Source: Massospora cicadina
Taxonomy: Eukaryota > Entomophthoromycota > Entomophthoromycetes > Entomophthorales > Entomophthoraceae
Direction: 5' to 3'
Length of the DNA stretch: 64,000 nt
Assembly (NCBI GenBank): GCA_022478985.1
Contig: JAKSZP010017492.1
Coordinates: 17,600-81,599, forward strand
The first letter of the stretch is position 1; every line of letters starts with the position of its first letter. Under the pieces are notes generated by a model. The model was not told the origin of the DNA, searched no databases, and saw nothing but the letters and a program-made list of their open reading frames with translations. Shown piece after piece: positions 21,591-32,780 of the stretch. A program made the translations under genes and the position numbers.

Positions 21591-22245
21591 TGTCAGAAAA
21601 CCTATCCAAATTGGATATTCAGATAAGGTAGATGACAGGAATCAACCAAATTCATCAAAATAGCTGAAACCTTTATTAGGGATAATCTCTGACAAAGTTT
21701 AAGCCCTTTTGATATCAAAGACAATTCCCAACTAATGCAGTCAAATATTACTCGCTCAAAACCCCCTAATATCATGGTTCAAACCTGATCCATGCGGCGA
21801 GCAATTCCTTTTGACTGAAATGACTAGTCTGCTGCAGAATCCCCAATTTTTTTAACAATTATAGATCTTAGCTTGGACCACTTGGAGATGGACTGGGTAA
21901 AATTTCCTATCTCCATTATAATTTCAATTCTAATCATGTAAAGATTGCACTCTTTTTTCCACTTATAAGTTAATTTGGCTTCCTCCATTTATATAAGAAA
22001 AAATAGTAGTTAGGATTATGACTTCAGGGACATTAACCTGAGAAGACTTTCCAGCTAAGGAAAGCAGATAAGTTTAATCAAGAACCCAGGAACTTCAGGT
22101 TTACTGGTCTTAAATTTAAAGGACAAGTGGTCTTAAACCCCTTTTTTTAGTACTAGATGGTCCCAACCCAAGGGGGGATTCATCGATGTGTCTAAAACCC
22201 CTTTTCTTAGTACTAGATGGTGTCTTAAACCCCTTAGTTCTGACA
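21591..22245 (+). repeat. 5' LTR of element D
   Basis: Aligns with 34426-34992, for example AAACCCCCTAATAT, CATGCGGCGA/ATGCAGTGA and CTGCAGA blocks. It is longer because of two small insertions between 22142 and 22221. Confidence 0.78.
22130..22233 (-). mobile_element. Two tiny A-tailed insertions in the D LTR
   Basis: GTCTTAAACCCC occurs at 22130-22141, as GTCTAAAACCCC at 22190-22201, and again at 22222-22233; the 3' LTR has a single related site. The inserts between them (48 bp and 20 bp) on the minus strand both end CCATCTAGTACTAA followed by an A-rich tail. The longer one extends upstream through GGGTTGGGACC. They share this end with the LINE insertion at 4114-4131. Confidence 0.65.
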
Positions 22246-22249
22246 AAAC

Positions 22250-22266
22250 TGGTGCTCCCTGCCAGG
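22250..22266 (+). other. Primer-binding site of element D
   Basis: TGGTGCTCCCTGCCAGG starts a few bases after the LTR. The near-identical TGGTGCTCCCTACCAGG follows the E2 LTR. A tRNA whose 3' end is GGCAGGGAGCACCA would pair with it. Confidence 0.65.
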
Positions 22267-22670
22267 TTTACCCTGAGTTCGTGGTGCAACTATTTATACA
22301 ATGAGCAATAAAAATTAGGCGTCAGATCCCTCTCTGAATCAGGAACGCCTTAAACTCTTGGCGAATTTACCTAATGGGATATGTGGGATGGAGAAAAGAA
22401 TTCTCGCACTTGAAACTTGCAACTCAAAATTTGTTATGCAACTACTGAGCTTAAGAGCAAAATTTGGCAGGTAACCCCACTTTTCACCATGAAATCAGCC
22501 CTTCTTGCCCCTCATGATTGGGTAGACTTAATAATTGAAGATTAACGACTTACAAAGTCAAGTGGGCGATCTCCACCCTCAAGGATCTTCCAGCAATAGC
22601 AGTTTCTCTTTAGGTGAAAACGTCCCTCAGTGTCAGTTCACGTCATTCATCCATTAACCCCCCAGTGGCA
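22267..22670 (+). other. Leader of element D
   Basis: No domain seen; stops in all frames. Position corresponds to the 5' untranslated region and start of gag. Confidence 0.4.
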
Positions 22671-23450
22671 CATTAAAATGTCAATTAAAGAGAAGTGCGT
22701 CCCAGGCAAAGGGAGCATCTTCTCTTTCCTATTTTTTATGGAACTGCTATGGAAGAAGCCACAAAGACCCAACTGCTCAAACACATAACTAGCTGTCTTA
22801 GTTGTGAAGCTCAAGACATTATGCTACTTCATCTATGCATTGCCATACATGGGATGACGCAAAGACTGACTTGCTTTAGGAATTTGGGAGCGACCTAACT
22901 TTATCTAACCAAACGCAAACTTTTATGGGCATAAACCTTAATTGGTGAGAAACTGTCACTGAGTTTGCTCACCATATTTGCCTTAAGGCTCAAATGTTGG
23001 TCTCCTAAAACATACTTTAGATGATGTTATCACTGATCATTTTTGGCTATTACAAATATGCCCAATATCCTACTATATCTTAGAGCGGCAAAGTCTAACT
23101 TGAAGTCTCTCCTCCATATCAAAGAAGCCATTTTGGAGATTCGTTCCAACCTAGTCAGACCCACTGGGTCCTTTTGTTCTAATAATATTAAGCCTTGGCC
23201 TCAAGTGTTAGAGGTTACACTTCCAATTTGCCTACCTCCAATTTTTCTGCACTTTTTTTAAGAGAAGAAACCAAACTGTAAACATTTGTCGCATCCTTTG
23301 ATGTAAGTTGGCAAAAGATCATTCAGTATAGGGCAGGTGGCTCCCTATGCTGACGACAATCAAGTGCCTCAAGATCCTTGTTCTAAAGCTAGTTCTATGC
23401 CCAGCACCTTAGGATGTTTTGTGTTAGCTGCGCCTGCAGAAGTAGACATA
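22671..23450 (+). pseudogene. Gag of element D
   Basis: Near 22690-22800 the frames give GKGSIFSFLFF and GTAMEEATKTQLLKHI, the same capsid segment as in H, G and E2, continuing SCLSCEAQDIMLLHL. The rest of the capsid is broken; 23043-23261 keeps LLYLRAAKSNLKSLLHIKEA. A possible knuckle remnant NCKHLSHPLM lies near 23275. Gag would form the particle and package element RNA. Confidence 0.62.
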
Positions 23451-23689
23451 AGTCTTTATATCCAAATAAATTAAAGATTTTCAGCTTTCTAATAATTTAT
23501 ATTGGCCAGCTACCCAAACAGAATTGGAGGTCAGTTCCTCTATAGAAAGCCAAGCGCTGGCAGATAAAACCTTTAAAAGCATTGAATAGCCCCAAGCTTG
23601 GCTGCTGCAAAATCCTCCGCCTGATTTGCTACAAATCCCCCATGAAAGTTTACTAGCTAATAAATCTCAGTTTGTCTCTTTGGTGGTTT

Positions 23690-24050
23690 GAGTAGAGGTA
23701 TTCAATCATAAGGTTAAAGTATTGGCGATAATTGATACTGGCTCACTGGTTAACGTAATATTATCCCAACTTATCCAGAAAATAAAAATGGCTCCAGACT
23801 CAATTAACGAAGCTGAATATGGGATGGTAGGTACTTAGACTACTAAGGCAATTGGGGCGTACTCCACTATACCTCTCTAATTTGGAAAGCATTAAATTAC
23901 TGCCCCCGCTATTGTGTTAGAATATGATAATTATGAGTTGTTTATTGGAGCCCAAATGATGCGGGAGTTCAACTGCACCATCAACCATAAGGAAAAGTAC
24001 CTTTCCATACTAGTTTATCAGATCCCTTGTATTTAACCTCCCAGAAAAGA
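23690..24050 (+). pseudogene. Retropepsin of element D
   Basis: KVLAIIDTGSLVNVILSQL places the catalytic triad Asp-Thr-Gly at 23734-23742, intact, with following Ser. It continues through a flap-like region to LFIGAQMMREFNC, typical of the end of fungal gypsy proteases. One stop interrupts it. Element B inserted about 190 bp further on. Confidence 0.75.
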
Positions 24051-24238
24051 GTAAAGGAGCCCCCCAAAACGAACCTACATACCAGAATACTCGTCCTCCA
24101 TTTGTAAAGTTGAATATCAAGTCTTTATGAGGAAAAACTAAGTTACCCCTGAGGCTGTAGACGCCAAGGATGGGATCTCTCTGTATGCCCCCATCCTATT
24201 ATAATACCCTCTGACTCACAAGTTACTGTGAGTACAGA

Positions 24239-24729
24239 TGTCGCAATTCTGATATGACTGGATGATAAGCCCTCAGTTATGATGGCGTAATGAATTGGAT
24301 CCATTGAGTTTACTATGAGTATCAATTAATTGAATACCTCAACATAAGGTGTTATTAGGTTTTTGAGAAATTGCCTCAAATTAGGCGATGGCGAAATTAA
24401 TGAATGACAAATTGATGGAGCCAATATGATATGGCGAATTAAATTACTAAGCCATATAAATGGTAGCATCTGAAGTCACTACAATATAGGTGAGATGAGA
24501 TGATCAAAGGTTGGTTTTTAAGTAAGTTGAGAGTAAGCAGAATTGGAAGAATCCACAATATTAAGTATATTAAATAAGAGAAGTAGCGGGAGCTAGTGCT
24601 CTATATTTATTTGTAATTTTATTTTGTTGTTCAGAAGGCAACGATCATCATATCATTGTTCCTACTTTCTCAGTGGGTTAACCCTGTGCAAATCTGGCGT
24701 ATCTCTTGGATATTGCCAATTTTATGACA
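24239..24729 (+). repeat. 5' LTR of element B
   Basis: Matches 31012-31507 closely, for example GGAGCTAGTGCTC and CATCATATCATT blocks. It is followed by GTGGTGCTCACTGCAGG, a primer site like those of D and E2. Confidence 0.85.
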
Positions 24730-24746
24730 GTGGTGCTCACTGCAGG
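24730..24746 (+). other. Primer-binding site of element B
   Basis: TGGTGCTCACTGCAGG begins one base after the LTR end. It resembles the D site in 13 of its first 14 or so positions. Confidence 0.55.
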
Positions 24747-24859
24747 GGGCCCAGTTGATCAATTATAAATAATAAAAACTCAGTTTGTAGCAATGGTGCA
24801 TCAATGTTGTTTTGATAAGTATCCTACTCAACTCTCTGGGTCATTTGTCTATGTGGAGC

Positions 24860-25800
24860 TAAAACTAGAATTGGATGCTGTACTTAAAATATAAAATGAG
24901 CTGCTCCAGGAGGTTCACTGCACTAAGCTGCCCCCATTTGATTGTGAAGGGAATATTCATGGAAACTTTAAGCAATTTGAGATTGCAACTGAAGGAGTCT
25001 TGGATTGACAAAGAGCAAAATTGTTTATTTCTTCCTTGGATGTTGAAAGTGCTGATCAAGTCGTCTGTTACCTTTCAGGTAGTTCCCCTATATACCAAGA
25101 AGTCAAAAATATGGTGCTGAGTTTGTTTGGCGGACCTGCTAAGATGTCTCAGAGGAAGGTTGAGTTTTTGACCATAACGTTTCAGTGGAATGAAAATATC
25201 ACTTCATTTGCTGAGCGCTTTATGGTGGAAGCTCACATGCTAATTGGGGCCGGAGTTTTATCTGAAGCTGATGTGTGTATTGCAATTACCTCTGCTGTAA
25301 AGCCATACCATGAGTTACATAACGTTATGGCCCCACTGTTGGATGAGGATGTACCTTTGCTTAGACTTGTTCAGTTCTTGCACCTCATCTCAGCCAACTT
25401 CCCTCCACCTAATGCCAATAAGAATCCTACTTCTATAAATGCTGAACCATCATATTTGGGGAAATCTATCAATCCAGTTCAGATTTCACTAAGCTATCAT
25501 CAGCAGTTAGATGTCCACCCCATAACTGCTTATCAACCTCAGGTCCGCTACCACACTAGAACTGTTTATGCTGATCACTTTCAGTCCAACTCTCACCATG
25601 AGTTGTATCACATTAATCAGGGACGTGGGCCCTATGGGGTCCGCTTTTTCAAATGCAGTCATTATGGGCATCTGGCACGATGGTGCCCTACTCAACTGGT
25701 CTCTTGTGTACATATGGAACAGTATGGCAAGGGAAAGTCAGAGCGGAGTAGAGAAGGGACACTCTATCTCCGCTATATCAAACCCAAACGTCCCACCTGA
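24860..25800 (+). pseudogene. Gag of element B
   Basis: A 259-codon clean frame runs from 25021 to 25800, preceded by related sequence in another frame. It holds a retrotransposon-gag core (FAERFMVEAHMLIGAGVLSEA, VKPYHELHNVMAPLLD) and near its C terminus a zinc knuckle FFKCSHYGHLARWCP, where the first Cys of CX2CX4HX4C is Phe. The frame ends in a basic, Ser/Arg-rich tail. It would coat the element RNA in the cytoplasmic particle. It is the best preserved gag in the window. Confidence 0.82.
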
Positions 25801-26039
25801 ACCCAAAATTGAATATTCAGCGGAAGTTTCCTTGCACCATTAGTCAATTTATATAAGCAACTGGTTGGAGGGTAATTGTTCTGACACAAGTACAGACAGC
25901 GGCTATGGGGGAAAGGGGGTCTCAGATGCAGGTCAAGCCACACGCTTGACAAATGTTCGACCAAGTATCCCCTGAAAAGTTAGACCCTCCTCAGATGCCC
26001 CTTCCTTACAAGCAGTAAGCATCACTCTCCCAGTCAAAC

Positions 26040-26880
26040 TATTATAAAACAATACCCCAGAATTGGTGAAGGGATTTCATGTTTCCTTGGAAACAAAGAT
26101 TTTTAATATGTCCATGTTTTCAACAGTCGAGATGCATCTTACTCTGAATGTACTTACTGTGACCTGGTTGTAGCTAAGACCCAAGTTAGTGCCATCATAG
26201 GTACTGGCGCCCCCTGTCAACATAGTCTCCACCAGTTTGGTGGCCAGGTTGGCACTAATACTGGATGTGGAAAAACGGATGGTATACAGCACTGCTGGAG
26301 TGGAAAATACGGTCTCTGAGGGTGCATACAGTGCCCTTCCACTGAGGTTTGGTTCTATTGTCATGGTAGCTCCAGCTATAGTGTTACCAAATAGCAATTA
26401 TGATCTGTAAATTGGAACTGTCTTCTTGCGACACTATGGGCTGTTATCAATATGATGAGTGAGACTTTTGAAATATTGGGTCAGCAAATACCAACTAACT
26501 TTACCTCTAGCGGAGTACTAAATGACCCAGTGGATATGGGATTATTAATATAGCTCATAGCGACGGAGTAGTTTCAGTGCGCTACCATCAGTTAAAGGGC
26601 AAAACCCGGGCCCTTCCTCAACAGTATTTTGAATATCAAGGGCTGCCACTCAGAGCTTCCGGACCTATATCTATTCCATCTGGGCATCAAATTATAGTGA
26701 ATACTAAATTGGTGATTAAAAGTCCAAATGGACTCTATGGAGAGGTTATTGGGCCATATCAACAATCACAGTTTGAGCCTCAGATGGCTCCAGGTATTAT
26801 TTTTAAGAAAATGGGGAGATCAAAGTTTTGCTCGCAAATCTACAAATGGTACCACTGCAAATCCATCGCCACCAAATAGT
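26040..26880 (+). pseudogene. Protease and linker of element B
   Basis: VAKTQVSAIIGTGAPCQHSLHQ carries the triad position, but the codon at 26200-26202 is GGT, giving Gly-Thr-Gly instead of Asp-Thr-Gly. SYSVTK.QL and LRHYGLL-like pieces follow. The linker toward RT at 26577-26879 is open but featureless. The minus-strand frame at 26077-26397 is a shadow of this gene. Confidence 0.65.
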
Positions 26881-27790
26881 GGCATATTTACACTTAATCC
26901 CTGTTGAGGATGTTCTTTCAGTTCATGACTTTGTGTCACTGGAAGAATTTGATCTGCCTTCCACACCACAGCTCAGTGTGATGACAGTTGCTTCACGCGA
27001 TGAATTAATGGGGCTGTCAGAATCACAGAAGTATAGAGCAATCACTTTATTTCAGAAATATAAAGATATTTTTGCTGTTGACAACCATGATCTAGGATGT
27101 TCATGGGGTGGTTCATTGATGAACACTGGAGATCATCCTCCCATCAGGTCAAGGCCGACCCACCAATCAAAAGTGGTGGAAGAAGTAGTGACAGAGGAAA
27201 TTGATAAACTATTAACGCAAGGGATACTTGAACCATTGAAAAGTCCATGGGCTTCTCCTGTTATTATTGTAAAAAGGAAGGATGGCACCAACCACGTAAT
27301 AATAGACTACCAAAAGCTCAACATCATCACTTAAAAGGACTTATATACCTTACCACGGATTGACGATGCTTTAGATTGGATAGGGGGAGCTCATTTCTTC
27401 TCAGCTATGGACCTGATCTTAGGCTATTGGAAAATTGAGTTGCCACCGGTGGAGCAGGAGAAGTGCGTGATAATCACATATTAAGGTCTTTTTCAACCAA
27501 CCTGGATGCCAAAAGGGTTGTGTAATGCCCCAGCTACATTCCAATGGGCTTTGGGCACTATTCTTGGGGACCTAAAACTGTCATGCGTCCTTGTATACCT
27601 TGATGACATATGTGTTTTCTCCCAAACCTTCTCCAAACACCTTGACCATTTAGAAGCTGTATTCCGCCAGCTCGCTGAGGCCAACATCAAGATCAAACCT
27701 AGAAATGTCACTTCTTTAAGCACCAGCTGGTGTACCTGGGATTTGTGGTTGATGCCACAGGGATGAGGCCTCAACTAGCCAAAGTGGAAG
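26828..27790 (+). pseudogene. Reverse transcriptase of element B
   Basis: The frame 26828-27334 holds YRAITLFQKYKDIFAVDN, HPIRSRPTHQ, VVEEVVTEEIDKLLTQGIL and SPWASPVIIVKRKDG followed by VIIDYQKLNIIT, the fingers and first palm residues. After a stop it continues FFSAMDLILGYWKIEL, then ITY.GLF, MPKGLCNAPATFQ and VLVYLDDICVFS at 27590-27620. The YLDD active site is intact. Nonsense codons at the KDLY and ITY positions and a frameshift near 27720 kill it. Without the stops the RT would look normal. Confidence 0.88.
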
Positions 27791-27799
27791 ACATTTGAA

Positions 27800-28400
27800 A
27801 AATGACTCCACCCATCAGCAAGTGGGATATACAGGTCTTTTTGGGAATGGTTAGATATTACCGGCGTTTCATCCCTAATTTCAGCAGTATTGGGGGCCCA
27901 CTATTCGAATAATTAAGGAAAGACACCACTTTTGAATGGACGGAAAGACAGCAACACGCTTTTGATATGCTTCAAACAACACTGACCAGCGTGCCAGTGT
28001 TACGCTATCTTAATTTCGAAAAAGCGTTCATTATTCAGATGAATGTATCCCTTTCCACCGTGGGGCAGTCCTATCCCAAAAATATGAGGAAGGAGATGAA
28101 CACCCCATAGCATATTGCAGTTGTAGCTTATACAGCCATGAGCGCAATTATGCCATGACCAAGCGGGAGTGCTTAGCGGTGATCTACGCCTATAAGAAAT
28201 TCTGAGTGTATCTGAATGGAGTGAAGTTCAAGTTTTAATGGATCATGCCTCACTACGCTGGTTACAAAATCTGAAAGAACTGGAAGGGCGCCTGGCACGA
28301 TGGGCTCTTAAATTGCAAGCATACAATTTCGAAATTTTTCATTGACCTGGAGTAAAACACCAGAATGCCAATTATTTATCAAGATTGCCAAAAATTGCAG
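27800..28400 (+). pseudogene. RNase H of element B
   Basis: Contains VFLGMVRYYRRFIPNFSSI (RT connection), FEWTERQQHAFDMLQTTL, then the RNase H core with SHERNYAMTKRECLAVIYAYKKF and LMDHASLRWLQNLKELEGRLARWALKLQAYNFEIFH. The tether HRPGVKHQN reads H-stop-PGVKHQN with TGA at 28343-28345, a CGA-to-TGA change. It would remove RNA from the hybrid during cDNA synthesis. Confidence 0.8.
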
Positions 28401-28996
28401 TTACTGCAGATGTAAGTGATATAATGTTTGACAAAACGATCTGCAGAAAGTACAACGATGAACCGCCCTATGTGATCAAAGCTATAAACAAAATGAGAGC
28501 GAATAACTTCCAATGGAATGGGGAGCTGTACAAGTGGATCGGCAATTCTACAGTGAATTACCCTCAGCCCAGTCAGGAATTATTATGAGCGCCCAAAAGG
28601 CAGTCAGACATGGAGGGGTGCATAAGACAATGGAGCTGTTGTGCCCTCGGTACTATTTGGAAAGTATGAACTTCGATGTGCTCAAAACCATTTCCTGTTG
28701 CCATCAGTGCCAAGTGGAGAAGCCATTCCACCTTAAGACTTTGTATCAGGTAGTGAAACCACACTTTTCTTGGCATGCTGTTTCCTTGAATGCTTTGGTC
28801 CATTGCCAACAGGAGCTAACTGGTGTAAGTATATTCTTGTGGCTATGGACCATTTGACCTGGTAGGTCAAAGCAAGGGCAATATGAGATTTAGGGGCAAT
28901 TACAGTGGCCAAGTTTGTGATGGAATGTCTTATTCAGTGACATGGATGCCCTCAGTTTATTCTCACTGACAACGGAACTAAATTCACCTTACACTT
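28385..28996 (+). pseudogene. Integrase of element B, N-terminal part
   Basis: The zinc-finger half reads RHGGVHKTMELL with CCHQCQVEK (His/His/Cys/Cys). The first catalytic Asp region reads SLNALV, Asn at codon 28789-28791 where SIDALG is expected. A frameshift then leads to TGANWCKYILVAMDHLTW and QRHGCP with TGA for Arg (28938-28940), and ILTDNGTKFTLHF with the second Asp intact. The gene is cut here by the solo LTR and resumes at 30367. Confidence 0.85.
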
Positions 28997-30366
28997 TGTA
29001 AGTCTTGAGGGAACGTCCTTTGGCTCTCAATCGGGTCACCTTCCCATTCCCAAATAAAAAGACACCAAAGAGGATGGCGGTACCTCTCATCACTCAGGGC
29101 GACCTCACTCACATAGTAGATGAGCGATGGGTAACAGCTCGTCCGCTTTAGATTCCACCCCCAATACCCACACTTACCTCAGCAGAACTGTTGCGGGGGA
29201 TTAGTTTTTATCTATGCTGAGATTATGAACTGAAATTGGCTGGATCTAATTTGGCCATCAATCTGGCTGATGCCCAAAATTGAATGGCTATAAAATCATG
29301 AGAATGAGATATTGGCTGGATCACCCAATGGTTTCAATTCTATCTCCAAACAAGGTGAACATATATCAGGTGCTATTGATGGGGGTTTGAAGCCCTCAGA
29401 TAGTAATTCGGGCGTTGCGCCCAATATGCTGCTGTTGATCAAACAAACATTTAAATGACTGAGTGTGGGCAGGTTGGCCGTCCTGAACCTGTTCCTAACC
29501 AAATGGACCCATCCCTATAAGGAATGGCCTTGGGGGATTCCCATCTTCCGTTGGGCCAAATGCTGTCATACTATTTTTCAGAAACGTAGTTAATCCCTGG
29601 TTCAGATGTTTGAGGTTGAACTGACAGAGACTCGGCCCACCGCCAAATTTTGTGATGTCAGTTCCCAAAGAATAAACCCCCCATTCCTGAACAATTCACC
29701 GGTTAGGTCAAATTTGTGGGCCCCAACCCCATCCTGTCACTACCCAATCAACCACTATTTAATCAGTTGCATGGCACTGAGAAAATTGTTGGTCGATTTT
29801 CATACTTTCCTTACCCAAAAAATTTTTGCCAAAAAATCAAATTTTCTTCATTTTCTGTTCTGACCATATTCCAGATGGCATTTCCCTGGTGGTCCATCAC
29901 CCCGCACTCCAGGTGGGCTTTACCAATTCTTTTGGTCACCATGGCTCCCTCTATCATTGATTGGGCCCAGCGAGTCTGACACTTTTGGTTTTATAACCCC
30001 GCTCTTATGAATTTCTGACAACAATGTATGGGGATCTTATGGCCCTATTTACAACAATGGATAGAGAGAATCCATCTCCCTATTGCCCCCAATGAGTTGG
30101 CCTCTCAAGCCAAGAATCTCGTCAAGACTGTCCCAGTAATCCCACCTCCTGCAGTTAGAACCTCTGAGTTGGGAATGTGTTCAGTGTGGTTTGCCGTTGG
30201 GATACTCTTTACCCTGTTGTTACATCACCACTTCGTGGTATCACATTTCTGGCTCCATATCAAGTTGTACAGTTGGCAATGCCTCTGGCATTCTGGCTTG
30301 CTTTTTGGGTGTTCACACATCCTGACTGGCAGGCTGGTCTAAACTTCTTCTGCCGTTTCCATGACA
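28997..30366 (+). repeat. Solo LTR of family A inside the B integrase
   Basis: Starts TGTAAGTCTTGAGGGAACG and ends CCATGACA, matching the LTRs of A and A2 along 1370 bp. Flanks CACTT and CACAT are a near-perfect 5-bp TSD. Removing it joins KFTLHF to ILPKLNELMGIR. The open frames at 29606-30342 lie within the LTR and are not genes. Confidence 0.88.
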
Positions 30367-30985
30367 CACATCCTCCCCAAACTGAACGAGCTCATGGGAA
30401 TCCGCGGGTTCTAATGACCCCATACCACCCAGAATCTAATGGAATGGTTGAACGAGTGAATGGGACTCTGGTAATATCCTATGCAAATTAGTAACAGATT
30501 GACCATCTGATTGGACCTCCCTTCTTTCCACTGCTGTGTTCGCCTATAACTTCAGTCACCATTCTGCCACAGGGAAAAGCCCATTTCAACTGCATTACAG
30601 CTGACACCCAGCTCTTCTGGCATTACTTTATTTGTGTGTGGAAGACACCAGCAGAATGGAACCCCACCGCCATTTGACTAACCTTTCAAACATTCTGATC
30701 AGATTGCAGACAGAAGAATATTCCTTCAGCTTAGCAAAGAAGATCAGGAATCAGGCTTCTGATCAGGTACATCATAACGGGTTGGCGCAGTTCAATAGTG
30801 ATGATGTGGTTCTCTTCAATGACCAGCATGGTTCAGCCGGAAACACAAGTTGCCAGCATCTGGATTGGGCCATTTGAAGTTATTGAAAAGACAGGTGTGG
30901 ATGCATATACTATCAAGGACCCTGCTAGCAGTCAGATCATCAACTGAGCGCATGCGAAGTTCCTCCATGCATATAGGCAATAGAG
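30367..30985 (+). pseudogene. Integrase of element B, C-terminal part
   Basis: ILPKLNELMGIR is followed by a one-base shift and LMTPYHPESNGMVERVNGTL, with the catalytic Glu intact. Further on come WTSLLSTAVFAYNFSHHSATGKSPF and, at 30632-30877, a C-terminal region with VVLFNDQHGSAGN. The ending YTIKDPASSQIIN.AHAKFLHAY resembles the GPF/Y-type C-terminal domain. No chromodomain was found before the polypurine tract. Confidence 0.82.
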
Positions 30986-31011
30986 CCAATCATCCAGTCA
31001 AAGGGGGGTAA

Positions 31012-31507
31012 TATTGCGATTCTGATATGACTGGACTATAAGCCCTTAGTTGTGATGGCGGAATCAATTGGATCCATTGATTTACTATAGTCTCAATTAA
31101 CTGAGTGCCTTGACATAAAGTGATATTAGGTTATTGAGAAATTGCCTCAAATTAGGTGATGGCGAAATCAACAATTGACAAATTGATGGAGCCAATGAGA
31201 TATGGCGAATTAAATTACTAAGCTGTATAAACAGTAGCATCCAAAGTCGCTACAATATAGGTGAGACGAGATGATTAAGTAGGATTGTTGTTAAGTAGGT
31301 TGAGAGTAAGCAGAATTGAAAAGAATCCGCGATATTAAGTATATTAAATAAAAGAAGTAGAGGGAGCTAGTGCTCCATATTTATTTATAAGTATATTTTT
31401 TGTTCCAATGGCAATGATCATCATATCATTATTTCCTAATTGTTCAGTGGGTTGAACCCTGTGCAAATCCATCGGCGTATCTCTTTGATATTGCCAATTT
31501 TGTAACA
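31012..31507 (+). repeat. 3' LTR of element B
   Basis: Begins TATTGCGATTCTGATATG (TG mutated to TA) straight after CAAAGGGGGGTAA and ends TTTGTAACA. Confidence 0.85.
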
Positions 31508-32780
31508 GCAGGATCAAGATTAACGCCCCTCCTAATCAAGTTTTTGAGCTAAGTGGACACCCAGACCCTTAAATCAAAGAATCGTTGAACTTCAAGGGGA
31601 ATTTGGATCCACCTAATTGAAGTCTATCTATATCTTATTAGGAGATCTAATGAATCAAACCCTCCAAGTCCCTTGGTATGCCCCCATCACTTATATCAAA
31701 CTATGCCCAATTAAAAATATTGCTAACATGAGTTGTTTTGGTTCTTAACAAGATTTAGGATTCTTTCCTCTACCCACCATAGCTCTGGTCAAGAGTAGAA
31801 TTGGAGACAATATCAACCCTAATAAACTCCAGAACGGTAAAGTCCTCCTCAAGGAGTATGGCGATATTTTTCCCTTGGGACCAAATGACTACAGAAAAAT
31901 GTCCGGGGTAATTTACAAAATTGAGACTGAGGCTCACCTCCATTTAAATCTTAGCCATACTGAGAATCTATTGTTGTGGAAGCTAAAGTGGCCTTAAAGT
32001 TACAGCAACTGTTGGAATCTGGGTTACTTGTGCTTTCTAAAAGCCTGTGAGCTTCCCCACTCCTAATAATTTGGAAGAAGGATGGTGGTCACCCTGTTGT
32101 CATGGATTTTTGCCGCCTCAATACTATCACATGAAAAGATAGCTATCCAATGCCAATATAGATGATTTCTTACGCCTGATGGCAGGTTCCCACTATTTTA
32201 TTGGCTATAAATCTTTCCAGAGGGTACTGGCAAGTCAATTTGTTGCCAGAGGATCATGAAAAATTCACCCTCATCTTAAGTGAAGGACTATTTGAGCCCT
32301 CTCAAATAGCGCAGGTTATGTAACGCCCCTAATACCTTCCAAAGCGCCATTGGCTGACTTTTAGCTGATTTTAAACGTTCTTGTGTGCCAGTTTATCTTT
32401 ACAATTTTACCATTTTTTAGGAACCTCTACTGAGCATATAGTTCAACTCTGCTAGTTTTCTAGTGGTTATGGCAAGCTTATTAAAGCTAAATTCTGTCAA
32501 AATGCTTCTTCTTTCAGAGCCAAATTGATTTTTGGGCCATAAGGTAGATAAAGCTGGGATATCCCTGATGGATGACAATATCCTGTCCATTTTATAAGAT
32601 GACACCCCTAAACCCTATGTGATATACAGGCTTTTAGGAATGGTGGGATATTATTACCAATTTATTACCACTTTGCCAACACCTCCAAGTAATTAGTATT
32701 TTTTTGAAGAAATGAATACCCTTCCATTGGAAAGAAGATTAACAGTTGACATTTGGCCTCTTAAGGACAGCTCTCTCCCA
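31508..32780 (+). pseudogene. Reverse transcriptase of element D
   Basis: Resumes D after B. Decayed fingers and palm: VEAKVALKLQQLLESGLL, ASPLLIIWKKDGGHPVVMDFCRLNTIT, then LAINLSRGYWQVNLLPEDHEKFT, and SCVPVYLYNF where YLDD is expected, so both catalytic Asp are lost. Stops are frequent. The minus-strand frame at 32417-32605 is a shadow. Confidence 0.72.

Larger units (their letters stand above)
24239..31507 (+). mobile_element. Ty3/gypsy element B nested in D
   Basis: LTRs of 491 bp (24239-24729) and 496 bp (31012-31507) start T(G/A)T(C/T)GC(A/G)ATTCTGATATGACTGG and end AACA/GACA. Flanking 5-mers ACAGA and GCAGG differ only by G/A transitions and may be an eroded TSD. Order: primer site, gag, protease, RT, RNase H, integrase, polypurine tract (CAAAGGGGGGTAA before 31012). 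A solo LTR of family A interrupts its integrase. Several stops are explained by CGA-to-TGA change. Confidence 0.87.

Noticed and set aside
24950..25120. ORF 24875-25120 as a separate small protein
   Set aside because: Overlaps the better supported gag frame of B in another phase.
29606..30342. Three open frames of 85-104 codons
   Set aside because: All within the solo LTR of family A.
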